From Flavobacterium sp. HTF (GTDB lineage: Bacteria > Bacteroidota > Bacteroidia > Flavobacteriales > Flavobacteriaceae), in NCBI RefSeq assembly GCF_003105115.1, contig NZ_QETH01000007.1, positions 51,915-115,914 on the forward strand: a DNA stretch of 64,000 nucleotides, read 5' to 3'. The position numbers and the translations under genes were made by a program. Each line of letters opens with the position of its first letter. Position 1 is the stretch's first letter. The notes beneath the pieces were generated by a model that was not told the DNA's origin, ran no database searches, and saw only the letters and a list, made by a program, of their open reading frames with translations. Below are positions 54,391 to 63,898 of this stretch, piece by piece.

Positions 54391-54806
54391 ATTGTATTCC
54401 CAAACTGCTTGTCAGCTGGGTTTTCTATGCGTTTAAAATTAGATAAAACTCAAAACTTTATTGGATTTCATACTGTTCAAATTACTTTTTGAACACTGCT
54501 ATGATCTGTTTAAATCTTTGATTTACATTTTTCCGTTACTCCGTGAAGTTATCGGTAAAAACGTATACTGCTATCTGTTTTATTCCCGAAAACCCTCTGC
54601 AGCATAAACTACATCACAGTTTACACGTTTTGGCGTACTTCAGTCTTCCATCTTACACACAACCATTACCTGCTTTGGGCTGATTTTTTTGGCCACTGTC
54701 ATTTGTTGTTCTGTTTAAAACCTTTTTCAATGGAAAATTACCATTGAAAAGCTTATCTGTAACTCAATTTAATATTTATAAAATGATTCGAATCAAATCA
54801 AAAAAG
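54391..54806 (+). other. Long untranslated gap within the probable zinc operon
   Basis: No credible gene. It holds a hairpin TGTTCAA-N8-TTGAACA (54474-54495) and another TTTTCAATGG-N7-CCATTGAAAA (54724-54750), the latter ~57 bp before the next start. No known riboswitch was recognised and no clear terminator or second promoter was found. Confidence 0.45.
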
Positions 54807-55727
54807 ATGAAAACCACGAAGTTATTTCTTGCTTCCATGTTTATGGCAATGGCTTTTACAGCCTGTGACAGCGACAATTCTGAGGATCAGAAACCAATAC
54901 CTACAATTGATAAAATTGAACTGGGTCTCGGAAATAACGAAACGGGAGTTATCGGTCAGGATTTTCACTTTAACGCTGAAATTGTTGCTGCCGACAAAAT
55001 CCAGGATGTTCAGATTAAAATTACTCAGAAAAGCACTGAAACGTATTCTAAAGCCTGGAATCACGAAATTGTCTGGACACAGTATGCCGGAGCAAAAAAT
55101 GCCACAGTACACAAACATTTTGACATTCCAGCCGATGCAGCAGAAGGTAAATATGATTTTACCATTATCGTAAATGACCAAAATGGCAGCAGGCTTGAAA
55201 TCAAAAGGAATCTTACTATTTATAAATTGGAAAATCTGCCAGTGAATCCGGTTGCTTCCATTTTTACCGTATTCCTGAATGATGGTTTTTTCTACAGAAA
55301 AGGCGCTTACAAAGCTGATGGAGCGCAATATAAAAACGGAGATTTATTACAATCGCAGGTTACGCTTACAGGTATCAAGGGAAGTGGTAAAATGTATCTG
55401 CTATTGATTAATAAAAATGCCAGCCACAATCCGGAAAGCATTGATCAGATTGATTTCAGCAAAGTAATCGTCTACGATGTTATGGAACATAAGGATATGA
55501 CAGAAGTTGGCGAGTTCTCAAACGTACCGTGGAATGGAACTGAATTTACAAGAGAAATGCCGAAACTGCTTATAGGTGCTGCAAAAGACAATAATTTTCC
55601 TGTTGCGCAGGATTTAATTGCAAACAAATCGTGGGTATCGGGAAATTATATTTTTAAGGCTTTGTATAAAAACACCACCTACAACATCAACTTTTCGCAG
55701 TCAATTGATATTCCGTTAGCCCTTTAA
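54807..55727 (+). CDS. DUF4625-like lipoprotein, two-domain
   Basis: About 306 residues from the start at 54807 (MKTTKLFLASMFMAMAFTACDSD, a lipoprotein signal); the frame is open from a TTG at 54744 and an ATG at 54783. Residues ~35-150 follow the DUF4625 immunoglobulin-like pattern (IDKIELGLGN, GQDFHFNAEIVAADKIQDVQI, HKHFDIPADAAEGKYDFTIIVND). The C-terminal half is a second domain of unknown type (GSGKMYLLLINKNASHNPES). His residues are in FHFNAE, WNHEIVW and VHKHF. It lies in an operon with a ZnuD-like receptor and a second DUF4625 protein. Function not assigned. Confidence 0.75.
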   Translation: MKTTKLFLASMFMAMAFTACDSDNSEDQKPIPTIDKIELGLGNNETGVIGQDFHFNAEIVAADKIQDVQIKITQKSTETYSKAWNHEIVWTQYAGAKNATVHKHFDIPADAAEGKYDFTIIVNDQNGSRLEIKRNLTIYKLENLPVNPVASIFTVFLNDGFFYRKGAYKADGAQYKNGDLLQSQVTLTGIKGSGKMYLLLINKNASHNPESIDQIDFSKVIVYDVMEHKDMTEVGEFSNVPWNGTEFTREMPKLLIGAAKDNNFPVAQDLIANKSWVSGNYIFKALYKNTTYNINFSQSIDIPLAL

Positions 55728-55737
55728 TTATCCCAAA

Positions 55738-56208
55738 ATGAAAATATTAAAACTCTTAGCTGCCGCATTTACATTAATCCTTGTGCTTTCCTGCAGCAGC
55801 GATAACAGCGATATTGATACAGAATATCCTGTAATAGACTTAACAGCACAAGATGCTTTTCCTGTACAATGCAGCACGATCACGCGCGGGCAGAAAATAA
55901 TTTTTAAAGCAAAGTTTAGTGACAATACCGCTTTAGGCTCTTTCAGTTTAGACATTCACCACAATTTTGATCACCATTCACATAGCACAGAAGTGAGTAA
56001 CTGTGAGACTGATGCTGTAAAAAAACCTGTTAATCCCATGCTTTTTATAAAATCAATTGACATTCCGGGCGGGGTTAAAAATTACGAAGCTTCAGCCGAA
56101 ATCAATATTCCGGCCGATGCAGATCCCGGAGATTATCACTTTATGATTCGCCTTACCGACAAGGAAGGATGGCAGACTCTAAAAGGCTTAAGCATTAAAA
56201 TTTTATAA
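55738..56208 (+). CDS. His-rich DUF4625-like lipoprotein
   Basis: A 156-residue lipoprotein (LILVLSCSSDNSD). The single DUF4625-like domain carries a strongly His-rich loop, LDIHHNFDHHSHSTEVSNC, and two Cys (VQCST, SNCET). The end matches the first domain of the preceding gene (INIPADADPGDYHFMIRLTD versus DIPADAAEGKYDFTIIVND), so the pair probably arose by duplication. The His cluster is suited to zinc or copper binding at the cell surface or periplasmic face. The gene starts 10 bp after its neighbour and is followed 9 bp later by the receptor gene. Confidence 0.8.
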   Translation: MKILKLLAAAFTLILVLSCSSDNSDIDTEYPVIDLTAQDAFPVQCSTITRGQKIIFKAKFSDNTALGSFSLDIHHNFDHHSHSTEVSNCETDAVKKPVNPMLFIKSIDIPGGVKNYEASAEINIPADADPGDYHFMIRLTDKEGWQTLKGLSIKIL

Positions 56209-56217
56209 TTCAGCTGA

Positions 56218-58635
56218 ATGAAAAACAATAAGTTCATTTTTAGGTTACACTGTCTGTTACTGCTATGCTGTTTATCAATGGCTGAACACTCATTTGCGCA
56301 AACAGCAGTGCTTTCCGGCCGCATACTTTCTGATTCTCACAAGCCATTAGAAGGTGCTTCTGTTACTCTTTATCCGTCAAAAATTACTGTGATTACCAAC
56401 AAAAAAGGTGAATTTAAATTTGACTCGATTCCTTTTGGAACTGCGAAACTGGTGGCACATTTTTCTGGTTTTCAGACTTTTGAAGCAGATTTAAATCAAC
56501 AATCAGGACAATTGCATGATATTATCCTAAAACCCGAAATAAAAGAACTTGAAGAAGTAATCGTAACAGAATCTTATGGCGAAAAACGTAAAAAAGAGGA
56601 ATCGCTTAATCTGGAAATTGTAAACTCCGGTTATATCCAGCGAAACCTTGGCGGAAGCCTGATGCAGTCTTTGCAAAGAATGCCGGGCATAAAAACCATC
56701 TCTATAGGTTCAGGCGGCTCTAAGCCTCTCATTCGCGGACTGGGTTTTAATCAGGTAGTTGTGGTAGAAAACGGACTTAAACACGAAGGTCAGCAATGGG
56801 GAGCCGATCATGGTTTGGAAATTGACCAATATGCTGTAAACCGTGTTGAAATCATCAAAGGTCCTTCGTCTTTTATTTATGGGGCTGAAGCTATTGGAGG
56901 AGCCATTAATATTAAGCCGCTGCCGCTTCCTGCAAAAAACACTTTTGGAGGCAGTACAGATATTACCGGAAAAAGCAATAATGAACAATTTGGCGGTTCT
57001 TTGAATGTATTCGGAAGAAATGAAAACTGGTTTTTTGACAGTCGGATTACCGTAATGGACTATGGTGATTACCGCGTGCCGGCAGACACCGTACACGTGT
57101 ACAATTATGCTGTTCCTTTATACAAAAATCAGCTGCGAAATACTGCGGGAAAAGAATTGGATCTTCATTTTAGTACTGGTTTTACAGGCGAAAATCTTAA
57201 ATCGGTTTTTTATATCAGTAATGTACACAGCAAAAGCGGTTTTTTTGCAAATGCGCACGGTCTTGAACCCAGAAATGTTGATACCGGAATTCATGACAAA
57301 TCCAGCAGAGATATACTGATTCCTTACCAGCAAGTCAATCATTTTAAGATCAGTAATACGACTTCTTTTAAATGGGCAGATCATGCGATAGAAACCCAAT
57401 TCGGTTTTCAGAAGAATTTCAGGCGTGAATGGAGTCAATATGTAAATCATGGCTACATGCCGCCGATTTATCCCAATAATCTTGATGCGCCGGAAAATTT
57501 AGAGCGTCAGTATGACAAACAGGTTTGGTCATTTTCGGCTAAGGATGAATTTGCTGTGGGAAAGCATCAGCTGGCTTTGGGAGGCAACGCGATACATCAG
57601 CAAAATAAAATCGGCGGCTGGAGTTTCCTGATTCCGGCGTTTACCCAATTTCAGGCAGGAATATTTCTTTATGATAAAATTGCCCTCAATGACGAATGGC
57701 TGCTAAATGGCGCTATCCGTCTGGACCACGGAATGATTAAAATGGATTCCTATTACGATTGGTTTCAGAGTGAAGTCCCTGACGGAGACCAAAATAGTCC
57801 GGAATATCTACAACGTTCACAGGAACTTGAGAAAACGTTCAATAGTTTTACCTGGTCGGCCGGGGTTAATTACAATCCCGGAAATCTTTCGCTGAAAGCC
57901 AATTTGGGAACAAGCTATAGAATGCCTATTGCAAAAGAACTGGCTTCTAATGGTGTCAATTATCATTATTTCAGATTCGAAAAGGGAAATCCCAATCTTG
58001 ATGCCGAACGTTCATATCAGCTGGATTTTGGAATGGAATGGAAAACTCAGGCCTGGTCTGTACAGCTGACGCCTTTTGCCAACTATTTCCCGAATTATAT
58101 CTATCTGAATCCCACTTCCGGGCATGATACGTATTATGGCGCAGGAAATCAGGTTTTTGAATATCAACAGAGTGAGGTTTTTCGTTATGGTGCAGAATTG
58201 CAGGCTAATATTCAGTTTTCTGAAGTTTTAAATGCAGAAATTCTTGCTGAATATCTTTACTCCGAACAACAGTCCGGAAGAAAAAAAGGCTATACCCTGC
58301 CCTTTTCCCCTCCTCCATCTGTTTTGTTTGGACTGACTTATAATCCGAAGATTAAATTCCTAAAAGAACCTTATTTCTCTTTGGATTACCGAATTACAGC
58401 CCAACAGAATCATATTGTACCACCGGAAAAAAAGACAGCGGAAAGCCATGTTTTTAATCTTGCTTTTGGTACAAAAATACAATCAGGGAAACAGGATATT
58501 ACCATAAGTTTTCAGGTTCAGAACTTGTTTAATACCCGTTACCTCAACCACACTAGTTTTTACAGGCTTATCGAACTTCCTGAGGCTGGCAGGAATATTA
58601 TTTTATCAATGAAAATTCCTTTTCTGATTCAATAA
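56218..58635 (+). CDS. TonB-dependent receptor, ZnuD-like
   Basis: An 805-residue protein with a signal peptide ending HSFAQ. A carboxypeptidase-like domain (AVLSGRILSDSHKPLEGASV) precedes the plug: LEEVIVTES (TonB box), QRMPGIKTISIGSGGSKPLIRG, EGQQWGADHGLEIDQYAV, RVEIIKGPSSFIYGAEAIGG. GADHGLEIDQ is typical of zinc receptors of the ZnuD type, and the barrel has further His (HSKSGFFANAHGLEP, HGYMPPIY). It would import zinc or a zinc chelate across the outer membrane. It sits between two His-bearing lipoproteins and an AztD-like protein. Confidence 0.82.
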   Translation: MKNNKFIFRLHCLLLLCCLSMAEHSFAQTAVLSGRILSDSHKPLEGASVTLYPSKITVITNKKGEFKFDSIPFGTAKLVAHFSGFQTFEADLNQQSGQLHDIILKPEIKELEEVIVTESYGEKRKKEESLNLEIVNSGYIQRNLGGSLMQSLQRMPGIKTISIGSGGSKPLIRGLGFNQVVVVENGLKHEGQQWGADHGLEIDQYAVNRVEIIKGPSSFIYGAEAIGGAINIKPLPLPAKNTFGGSTDITGKSNNEQFGGSLNVFGRNENWFFDSRITVMDYGDYRVPADTVHVYNYAVPLYKNQLRNTAGKELDLHFSTGFTGENLKSVFYISNVHSKSGFFANAHGLEPRNVDTGIHDKSSRDILIPYQQVNHFKISNTTSFKWADHAIETQFGFQKNFRREWSQYVNHGYMPPIYPNNLDAPENLERQYDKQVWSFSAKDEFAVGKHQLALGGNAIHQQNKIGGWSFLIPAFTQFQAGIFLYDKIALNDEWLLNGAIRLDHGMIKMDSYYDWFQSEVPDGDQNSPEYLQRSQELEKTFNSFTWSAGVNYNPGNLSLKANLGTSYRMPIAKELASNGVNYHYFRFEKGNPNLDAERSYQLDFGMEWKTQAWSVQLTPFANYFPNYIYLNPTSGHDTYYGAGNQVFEYQQSEVFRYGAELQANIQFSEVLNAEILAEYLYSEQQSGRKKGYTLPFSPPPSVLFGLTYNPKIKFLKEPYFSLDYRITAQQNHIVPPEKKTAESHVFNLAFGTKIQSGKQDITISFQVQNLFNTRYLNHTSFYRLIELPEAGRNIILSMKIPFLIQ

Positions 58636-58684
58636 TCAGTCCAAATTTAAAATCAAATATTAATCAATTTTAATCCATAATTCA

Positions 58685-59899
58685 ATGAAAAACAAGTATT
58701 ACAAATTTTTATTTTTAACTGCTTTTGCTCTATTTTCTGCCTCTTGCAGCAACGATGATGACAACAATAATACCGAAGAGCCCGCAGAAGTAGTAACAGA
58801 GCATAAGTACCTGAGAATTTTACTTTCTGACGAAAAAACGACAGAACTGACACTGGTAGATCCCGCTGAAGCGAAAACCAGTTCTTTTACGGCAAAGTTT
58901 GCCAAATCAGCTTTGTATACAACCGGATCAGGCAGGTATGCCGGAATTGTGCACAGGGATAATAATACTGTTGAAACTTTTGACAGTGGTTTTGAAACGC
59001 ATGGTGACCATATCGATGTAGACGGAAATCCACAATTCGGATTTCTGACTGGCCAGTCGCTTAAGCCGACACACTTTAAAAGTAAATTGGGTGAGATTTT
59101 AACGTTTAATGATGGTGACGGTACTTTATCTGTTGGTAAAGAAGCTGATGTAAATAAATCCGGAAGTGTTTTTAAAACCATAAATGCCGGTCTTTTGGCA
59201 CATCACGGTGCCATGGCACAATTTTCTAACGGAACTTATGCCATTACCGAAAAAGATAATTCTGTTACGGGAACGCTTCCTGAAAAAGTAAAAATTATTA
59301 ACAACACGGGAGCTACCCTTTTTGCTGCGAAAATCGCAACAAAAGGAATTCACGGTAATGCCTCAGACGGAACTTATGCCGTATTTGGTTCTGTTGACGG
59401 GGTTTTGGTTGTAGAAAGCAACGGAAACCAGAAATTGATCACACTTCCGTCTGATTTTGGAACGGCCTGGTTTGGGAGTATTCTGGAAACTGCAGATAAT
59501 GGAAAATTTGTTGGTTTTACAGCAGCAAAAGGTGCTTATTTAATTGATGTTGTAAACAGTACCATAAAACCAATTTTACAAAACACAACAATTATGCAAT
59601 GCAAAGTGAGTTACAATCACAAAAAACTGGGACTTCTTTTGCATTCTGGCGAGTTTAAACTTTTTAACCTTACAAGCTTAGCAGTAGAAAAAGAAACAAA
59701 ACCGATTTCAGAAACTGCAACAGATGCAACATTAAAACCTCAACTGGCAATTAGCGAAAGATTTGCTTACATCACTTCGCCAAATACGGGAGAATTAATC
59801 CAGCTTGACCTTTCTTCAGCTGTTTCAAAGAAAATAAAAGTATCCAATACACCGTATATGATTACGATTATTGGTTATGAAAATAGTGAAAGCCACTAA
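58685..59899 (+). CDS. AztD-like metal-binding beta-propeller lipoprotein
   Basis: A 404-residue lipoprotein (LFSASCSNDDDNN). The rest is a beta-propeller resembling the AztD zinc chaperone family: SGRYAGIVHRDNNTVETFDSG, FETHGDHIDVDGNPQ (the HGDH loop), LLAHHGAMAQF, IATKGIHGNASDGTYAVFGSVDGVLVVE. The His residues in these loops are the ones expected to bind zinc; the recognition is by eye and by memory of the family, not by alignment. In other bacteria AztD passes zinc to an ABC transporter binding protein, but no AztABC is present here. A strong terminator follows. Confidence 0.72.
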   Translation: MKNKYYKFLFLTAFALFSASCSNDDDNNNTEEPAEVVTEHKYLRILLSDEKTTELTLVDPAEAKTSSFTAKFAKSALYTTGSGRYAGIVHRDNNTVETFDSGFETHGDHIDVDGNPQFGFLTGQSLKPTHFKSKLGEILTFNDGDGTLSVGKEADVNKSGSVFKTINAGLLAHHGAMAQFSNGTYAITEKDNSVTGTLPEKVKIINNTGATLFAAKIATKGIHGNASDGTYAVFGSVDGVLVVESNGNQKLITLPSDFGTAWFGSILETADNGKFVGFTAAKGAYLIDVVNSTIKPILQNTTIMQCKVSYNHKKLGLLLHSGEFKLFNLTSLAVEKETKPISETATDATLKPQLAISERFAYITSPNTGELIQLDLSSAVSKKIKVSNTPYMITIIGYENSESH

Positions 59900-59920
59900 A
59901 AAAACTAATTATTAAACTTA

Positions 59921-59953
59921 AAAGCAGGTATACATTCTATACCTGCTTTTTTT
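59921..59953 (+). terminator. Terminator of the probable zinc operon
   Basis: AAAGCAGGTATA-CATTC-TATACCTGCTTT followed by a T run. Perfect 12-bp stem, ~22 bp past the stop at 59899. Confidence 0.92.
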
Positions 59954-60006
59954 ATTACAAAATCAGGTATTTATACTATAAATGGAAAAAACCGAAAGGG
60001 TTATTT

Positions 60007-60963
60007 TTGAGTTATAAAACTTTTGAATTTAAAAATTACAAAAATATGCCCTGGACCATTCTTGAACCTTTTTGGAAACGCATTTTAGACCCCTCTGCTC
60101 CTATTACAGCAGATAATCAAAACTGGGACAAGGAAATTAAAACGTTATATCAATTAGGCATTAGTATGGAAGATACGCTGCAGTTTCTTTATATTGAAAG
60201 ACCTGATTTTGAAAGTTTTAAAACCTGGATTTCTGCCAGACAAAAACATGATAAAACTGAATCTGAAAGTTTAATTGCGAACGTTTTGTCTGATGAGGAT
60301 CTGGAATTTTGGAATAAAAAAGGTTATATCATTGTAAAAGAAGCTATTTCGAAAAAAGATTGCGAAGACACCCAGAAAGCCATCTGGAATTACCTGAAAA
60401 TGGATTCTGACAATCCCGAAACCTGGTATAAAAGACATGAAAACCAAAAAGGGTTAATGCTTAATTTTTCTGATCATGAAACATTAAATAAAAACCGGTT
60501 TTCACCCCGGATCAGAAAAGCTTATGAACAACTTTACAACACAGACAAAATATACAAAACCATAGACAAAGTAAGCTTTAATCCACCCGAAACTAAAGGA
60601 TTTAAATTTTTAGGAAGTCCGTTGCATTGGGATACCAGTTTAAACCAGCCCATTACGTTTGGATTGCAGGGGCTGCTTTATCTTACGGATTGCGGTCCTG
60701 ATGATGGTGCATTTCATTGTGTCACGGGATTTCATAACGAAATAAACCAATGGTTAAATAGTCTGGAACCTGATGAAAATCCAAGAGATAGAGCAATCAG
60801 AACCCTGGAGCCTGAACCGATAACCGGTAATGCCGGCGATTTTATAATCTGGAATAATACATTACCGCATTGCGCTACTCCAAATAAGGGAAAAATACCC
60901 CGAATGGTACAATATCTTACCTATTTACCTCAGGATTATGATACTTCCGGAGAATGGATTTGA
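60007..60963 (+). CDS. Phytanoyl-CoA dioxygenase family (PhyH-like) protein
   Basis: A 318-residue cytosolic protein. The start is uncertain: TTG 60007 or ATG 60046 (MPWTILEPFW). A TATTTTTG at 60002-60009 would, if a real -7 box, favour 60046. The double-stranded beta-helix region has the iron-binding triad pattern: LHWDTSLNQ (HxD) and, later, NNTLPHCATPNKG (His). These enzymes use iron and 2-oxoglutarate to hydroxylate small molecules. The substrate is unknown. The gene is convergent with the phytochrome gene, with an 11-bp gap, and no terminator is seen between them. Confidence 0.82.
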   Translation: MSYKTFEFKNYKNMPWTILEPFWKRILDPSAPITADNQNWDKEIKTLYQLGISMEDTLQFLYIERPDFESFKTWISARQKHDKTESESLIANVLSDEDLEFWNKKGYIIVKEAISKKDCEDTQKAIWNYLKMDSDNPETWYKRHENQKGLMLNFSDHETLNKNRFSPRIRKAYEQLYNTDKIYKTIDKVSFNPPETKGFKFLGSPLHWDTSLNQPITFGLQGLLYLTDCGPDDGAFHCVTGFHNEINQWLNSLEPDENPRDRAIRTLEPEPITGNAGDFIIWNNTLPHCATPNKGKIPRMVQYLTYLPQDYDTSGEWI

Positions 60964-60974
60964 GTTAGTATAAT

Positions 60975-63242
60975 TTACAAAAGTGTATCTGAAGGATCAC
61001 AAGGAAAATAAATTGTTATATCTGTTCCTTTCCCGGGTTTTCCTTCTGCAAAAATAGCACCTCCTACAGCCTGCATAATCTTTTTGCACAAGGCCAGACC
61101 AATTCCCGATCCTGTATATTCTTCTTTATGGTGCAATCTTGTAAAAACCTTAAAAATTGATTCAGCATACTGCTGGTCAAAGCCAATTCCGTTATCAGAG
61201 AAACGAACCCAGTAACAATATACTTTAAACATGTGTTCGATTATAACCGGTTCGTCAGAAGCTGTAATGGTGATAACAGGCGTTCTCTCTGTTGATGCAT
61301 ATTTTAACGAATTCTGTATAATATTTGAAAACAGCTGTTTCATCAAAAAAGTGATAGAATGAATTTCCGGAAGGTTTTCATACTGAATTACAGCTTTGCT
61401 TTCTGTAATCATTTCACTCATATCTTCAATTGTAAACTGAAGAATTTTATTTAAATCCGTTTTTTCAAGAATGCCTTGTGTGTTCTTAATTCTGGTATAC
61501 TTCAGAATATCTTCCAGTAAAACCCTCATTCTGCTGGCTGATTTTGATACACGCTGCAGCGAATGAGCAATTGAATCCAAAGGCACAGCATCAATTTCAG
61601 AAATCACTTTGGAAGTAATCATTTGTATTTTTCGGAGTGGTTCCTGTAAATCATGAGTACTAATCCAGTTGATGTTTTCAAGTTCTGAATTGGTTTCGCG
61701 AAGAATTTCACTTTGAGTACGGTATTTTTCTTCCTCTTCACTCAGCATGATCATCATAAGCTGGTTATGAAGAACGTGGGCATATTGGGCTGCTCCGTTA
61801 ATTTCATACTGTTTCCAGATACTGCTTTGATTTTTAATAATCTGTTTCCAGATATTAAATGAATTTCGCGGATGAAGACCTGTGCTGTCTTTTACAATAC
61901 TTTTTTCCGGATCGCCCCCCCAGCTAATTTCGGATATCGTTTCCGGACGGAACCAAATAATATGGTCGGTACTTCCCAGAGAATGATAAATAATGCCGGC
62001 AATTGTAGAGCAGTTTTCCAATTCAGGAAAATGGTCATTGAGCTTATTGGTCGCAAATATTGTATTGATTTTCAGGTTCCCAATAGATTCTATTAAGGCT
62101 AGAATTTGATCATCAGAAGGTGTTAAGCCATTTTTATAGATTTTTCCCCTGCTAATAATAGAAACACCCGCAGCATTACAAATATGCAGTAATTCAGGTG
62201 AGCTGATAATTTTCTCTAATGAATCCTGAACAAACTGAAAATCCATACCTGTTAACTGTTCAAGCGCTTCGGCTGTATTCTGGGCGTTTAAATTCTCATC
62301 ATTAGATTGTCTTATATCAATCTGAGAGGTTATAAACTGTCCCTGAAGTTTTGCCGCCAGCCTAATTTCCGGAGAGATATTCTTTTTTGAATAATGATGG
62401 CAGGCAATTAACCCCCAAAGTCGTCCATGATGTATTAGTGAAATCGTAAGTGTGGCACCAACACCCATATTTTGCAAATATTCAACATGGATTGGTGAGG
62501 TACTTCTAAGTATAGAAAGGCTTAAATCCAGGTTTTTATTTTCTGAATCGTCAACTGTAAAAATCGGAACCGGCTCATAATTAACATCTACTATTAACCT
62601 AAGCTGGTTTTTAATATATAATTCCCTGGCCTGCGCCGGAATATCTGTATGCGGGTAATGCAATCCCAAAAACGGTTCTAAATCCTCTCTGCAGCTTTCG
62701 GCAAAAACTTCGCCATTGTACTGCTCATCAAAACGGTAAATCATTACACGATCGTAACCCGTTATCTCGCGGGTTCCTTCTGCAACAAGCGCGCATAAAT
62801 CCTTAAGTGATTTGGTATTGTTCATCTGGGTCACAAACTGAATGGTCTGTGTGTAGACATCTGCCAGTTTTTCCCTTCCGGTAAACTTAAATTCAGCTTC
62901 GAGGATGTATATATCAAAACTTCTGTGAATGCTGATTTGAAATAGGTTTCCAAGCAGGTCAATTTCAAGAGGAAATACATCTTTATTATCTTCTCCTATA
63001 TATTCAAAAATTTGCTGTTCTGCTTCTGATCCAAAAACATCGGCAAAATTTTTACCAAGCGTCTCTGCATGCGTTATGCTTACAAATCCTGAAATATTCT
63101 CCGTGCAAAAATCTATTTTTCTGTCCGGAGTCAGTCCTATTAAAAATCCGTGAGGCTGAATTTTTCCCGGCACATGTATCGGTTCATGTTCGCAATTGGT
63201 CAGCGTAACAATATCACGATTTACTATATCTTTAATCTTCAT
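60975..63242 (-). CDS. Bacteriophytochrome histidine kinase
   Basis: A 755-residue protein. It follows the bacteriophytochrome plan: PAS domain with the biliverdin-binding Cys17 in NCEHEPIHVPGKIQPHG, a GAF domain containing HTDIPAQARELY (the DIP motif) and HVEYLQNMGVGATLTISL, a PHY domain, then HisKA with H530 in ISTHDLQEPLRKI and an HATPase (GIGFDQQYAE, GSGIGLALCKK). It is a red/far-red light sensor that signals through a separate response regulator not present here. It overlaps the upstream heme oxygenase gene by 4 bp, the usual bphO-bphP pair. It ends 11 bp from the convergent dioxygenase gene. Confidence 0.95.
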   Translation of the reverse strand: MKIKDIVNRDIVTLTNCEHEPIHVPGKIQPHGFLIGLTPDRKIDFCTENISGFVSITHAETLGKNFADVFGSEAEQQIFEYIGEDNKDVFPLEIDLLGNLFQISIHRSFDIYILEAEFKFTGREKLADVYTQTIQFVTQMNNTKSLKDLCALVAEGTREITGYDRVMIYRFDEQYNGEVFAESCREDLEPFLGLHYPHTDIPAQARELYIKNQLRLIVDVNYEPVPIFTVDDSENKNLDLSLSILRSTSPIHVEYLQNMGVGATLTISLIHHGRLWGLIACHHYSKKNISPEIRLAAKLQGQFITSQIDIRQSNDENLNAQNTAEALEQLTGMDFQFVQDSLEKIISSPELLHICNAAGVSIISRGKIYKNGLTPSDDQILALIESIGNLKINTIFATNKLNDHFPELENCSTIAGIIYHSLGSTDHIIWFRPETISEISWGGDPEKSIVKDSTGLHPRNSFNIWKQIIKNQSSIWKQYEINGAAQYAHVLHNQLMMIMLSEEEEKYRTQSEILRETNSELENINWISTHDLQEPLRKIQMITSKVISEIDAVPLDSIAHSLQRVSKSASRMRVLLEDILKYTRIKNTQGILEKTDLNKILQFTIEDMSEMITESKAVIQYENLPEIHSITFLMKQLFSNIIQNSLKYASTERTPVITITASDEPVIIEHMFKVYCYWVRFSDNGIGFDQQYAESIFKVFTRLHHKEEYTGSGIGLALCKKIMQAVGGAIFAEGKPGKGTDITIYFPCDPSDTLL

Positions 63243-63844
63243 TCTTTCTGTCTGCTCCCAAAATGATTGTAAATACTGTCAAACGCATAAACCGCTCCTT
63301 CTATAATTTCTTCTGCACAATTGTTTGTGTTTTCATATTCTGAAAGCATATTAAGAAAGTTTTTCCAATAACTTCCTGTTTTATCTCCGTAACCATTAAA
63401 ATAGGACACTCCTTCATTACCTGAAAGTTTTGGATTGGCCGAAACATTTTTCAGAATAAATCTTCCGCCAAGAGTTGAACCTTCAATAACATATAATATT
63501 CCCAGTGCAAACGGAACTGATATAGCTGTAATTTGAAAAACGTTTTCTGAAACCCTTTTATTATAGTTAAGAAACGAAAGATCTTCTTCAATAAGAGGTG
63601 TTTTTTTTCTGTGTTCCAAATCAGCAACTATTCCTGTAAGCAAAGGAAAAATAACTTCTTCAGTGCTTTTATGTACATCATGCATCAGATTTAAATAATG
63701 ACAGTAATCTTCTATTTTCATATCCGGGGATAAAATCGAAGCTGAAACAGGAAGGCTCTCTAAGTTTTTATGGGAGTCTGCTGTCTGGTTTTTTAGATCA
63801 TTAAGAAAATGGGATGATAGTAAAGAAGTGGGATTTGTGCTCAT
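63239..63844 (-). CDS. Biliverdin-producing heme oxygenase (BphO-like)
   Basis: About 201 residues from ATG 63844 (MSTNPTSLLSSHFLN); a start at 63880 is possible but would leave almost no leader from the predicted promoter. The heme oxygenase fold is seen in LKNQTADSHKNLESLP, with the probable proximal His, and ALGILYVIEGSTLGGRFI, the conserved distal helix. It opens haem to biliverdin, the chromophore for the bacteriophytochrome encoded next. Stop and start overlap by 4 bp with the phytochrome gene. Confidence 0.92.
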   Translation of the reverse strand: MSTNPTSLLSSHFLNDLKNQTADSHKNLESLPVSASILSPDMKIEDYCHYLNLMHDVHKSTEEVIFPLLTGIVADLEHRKKTPLIEEDLSFLNYNKRVSENVFQITAISVPFALGILYVIEGSTLGGRFILKNVSANPKLSGNEGVSYFNGYGDKTGSYWKNFLNMLSEYENTNNCAEEIIEGAVYAFDSIYNHFGSRQKE

Positions 63845-63890
63845 AGATAGTATTACAATTTTAGAAATACCTCCAGGCATATTCTCTAAG

Positions 63891-63898
63891 CAAATTTA
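63891..63898 (-). promoter_or_regulatory. Probable -7 element of the heme oxygenase-phytochrome operon (TAAATTTG)
   Basis: The complement reads TAAATTTG, a full TAnnTTTG match, giving a ~40-nt leader to the start at 63844. A -33 element is not clear. Beyond it, to the window edge, nothing is seen. Confidence 0.45.
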
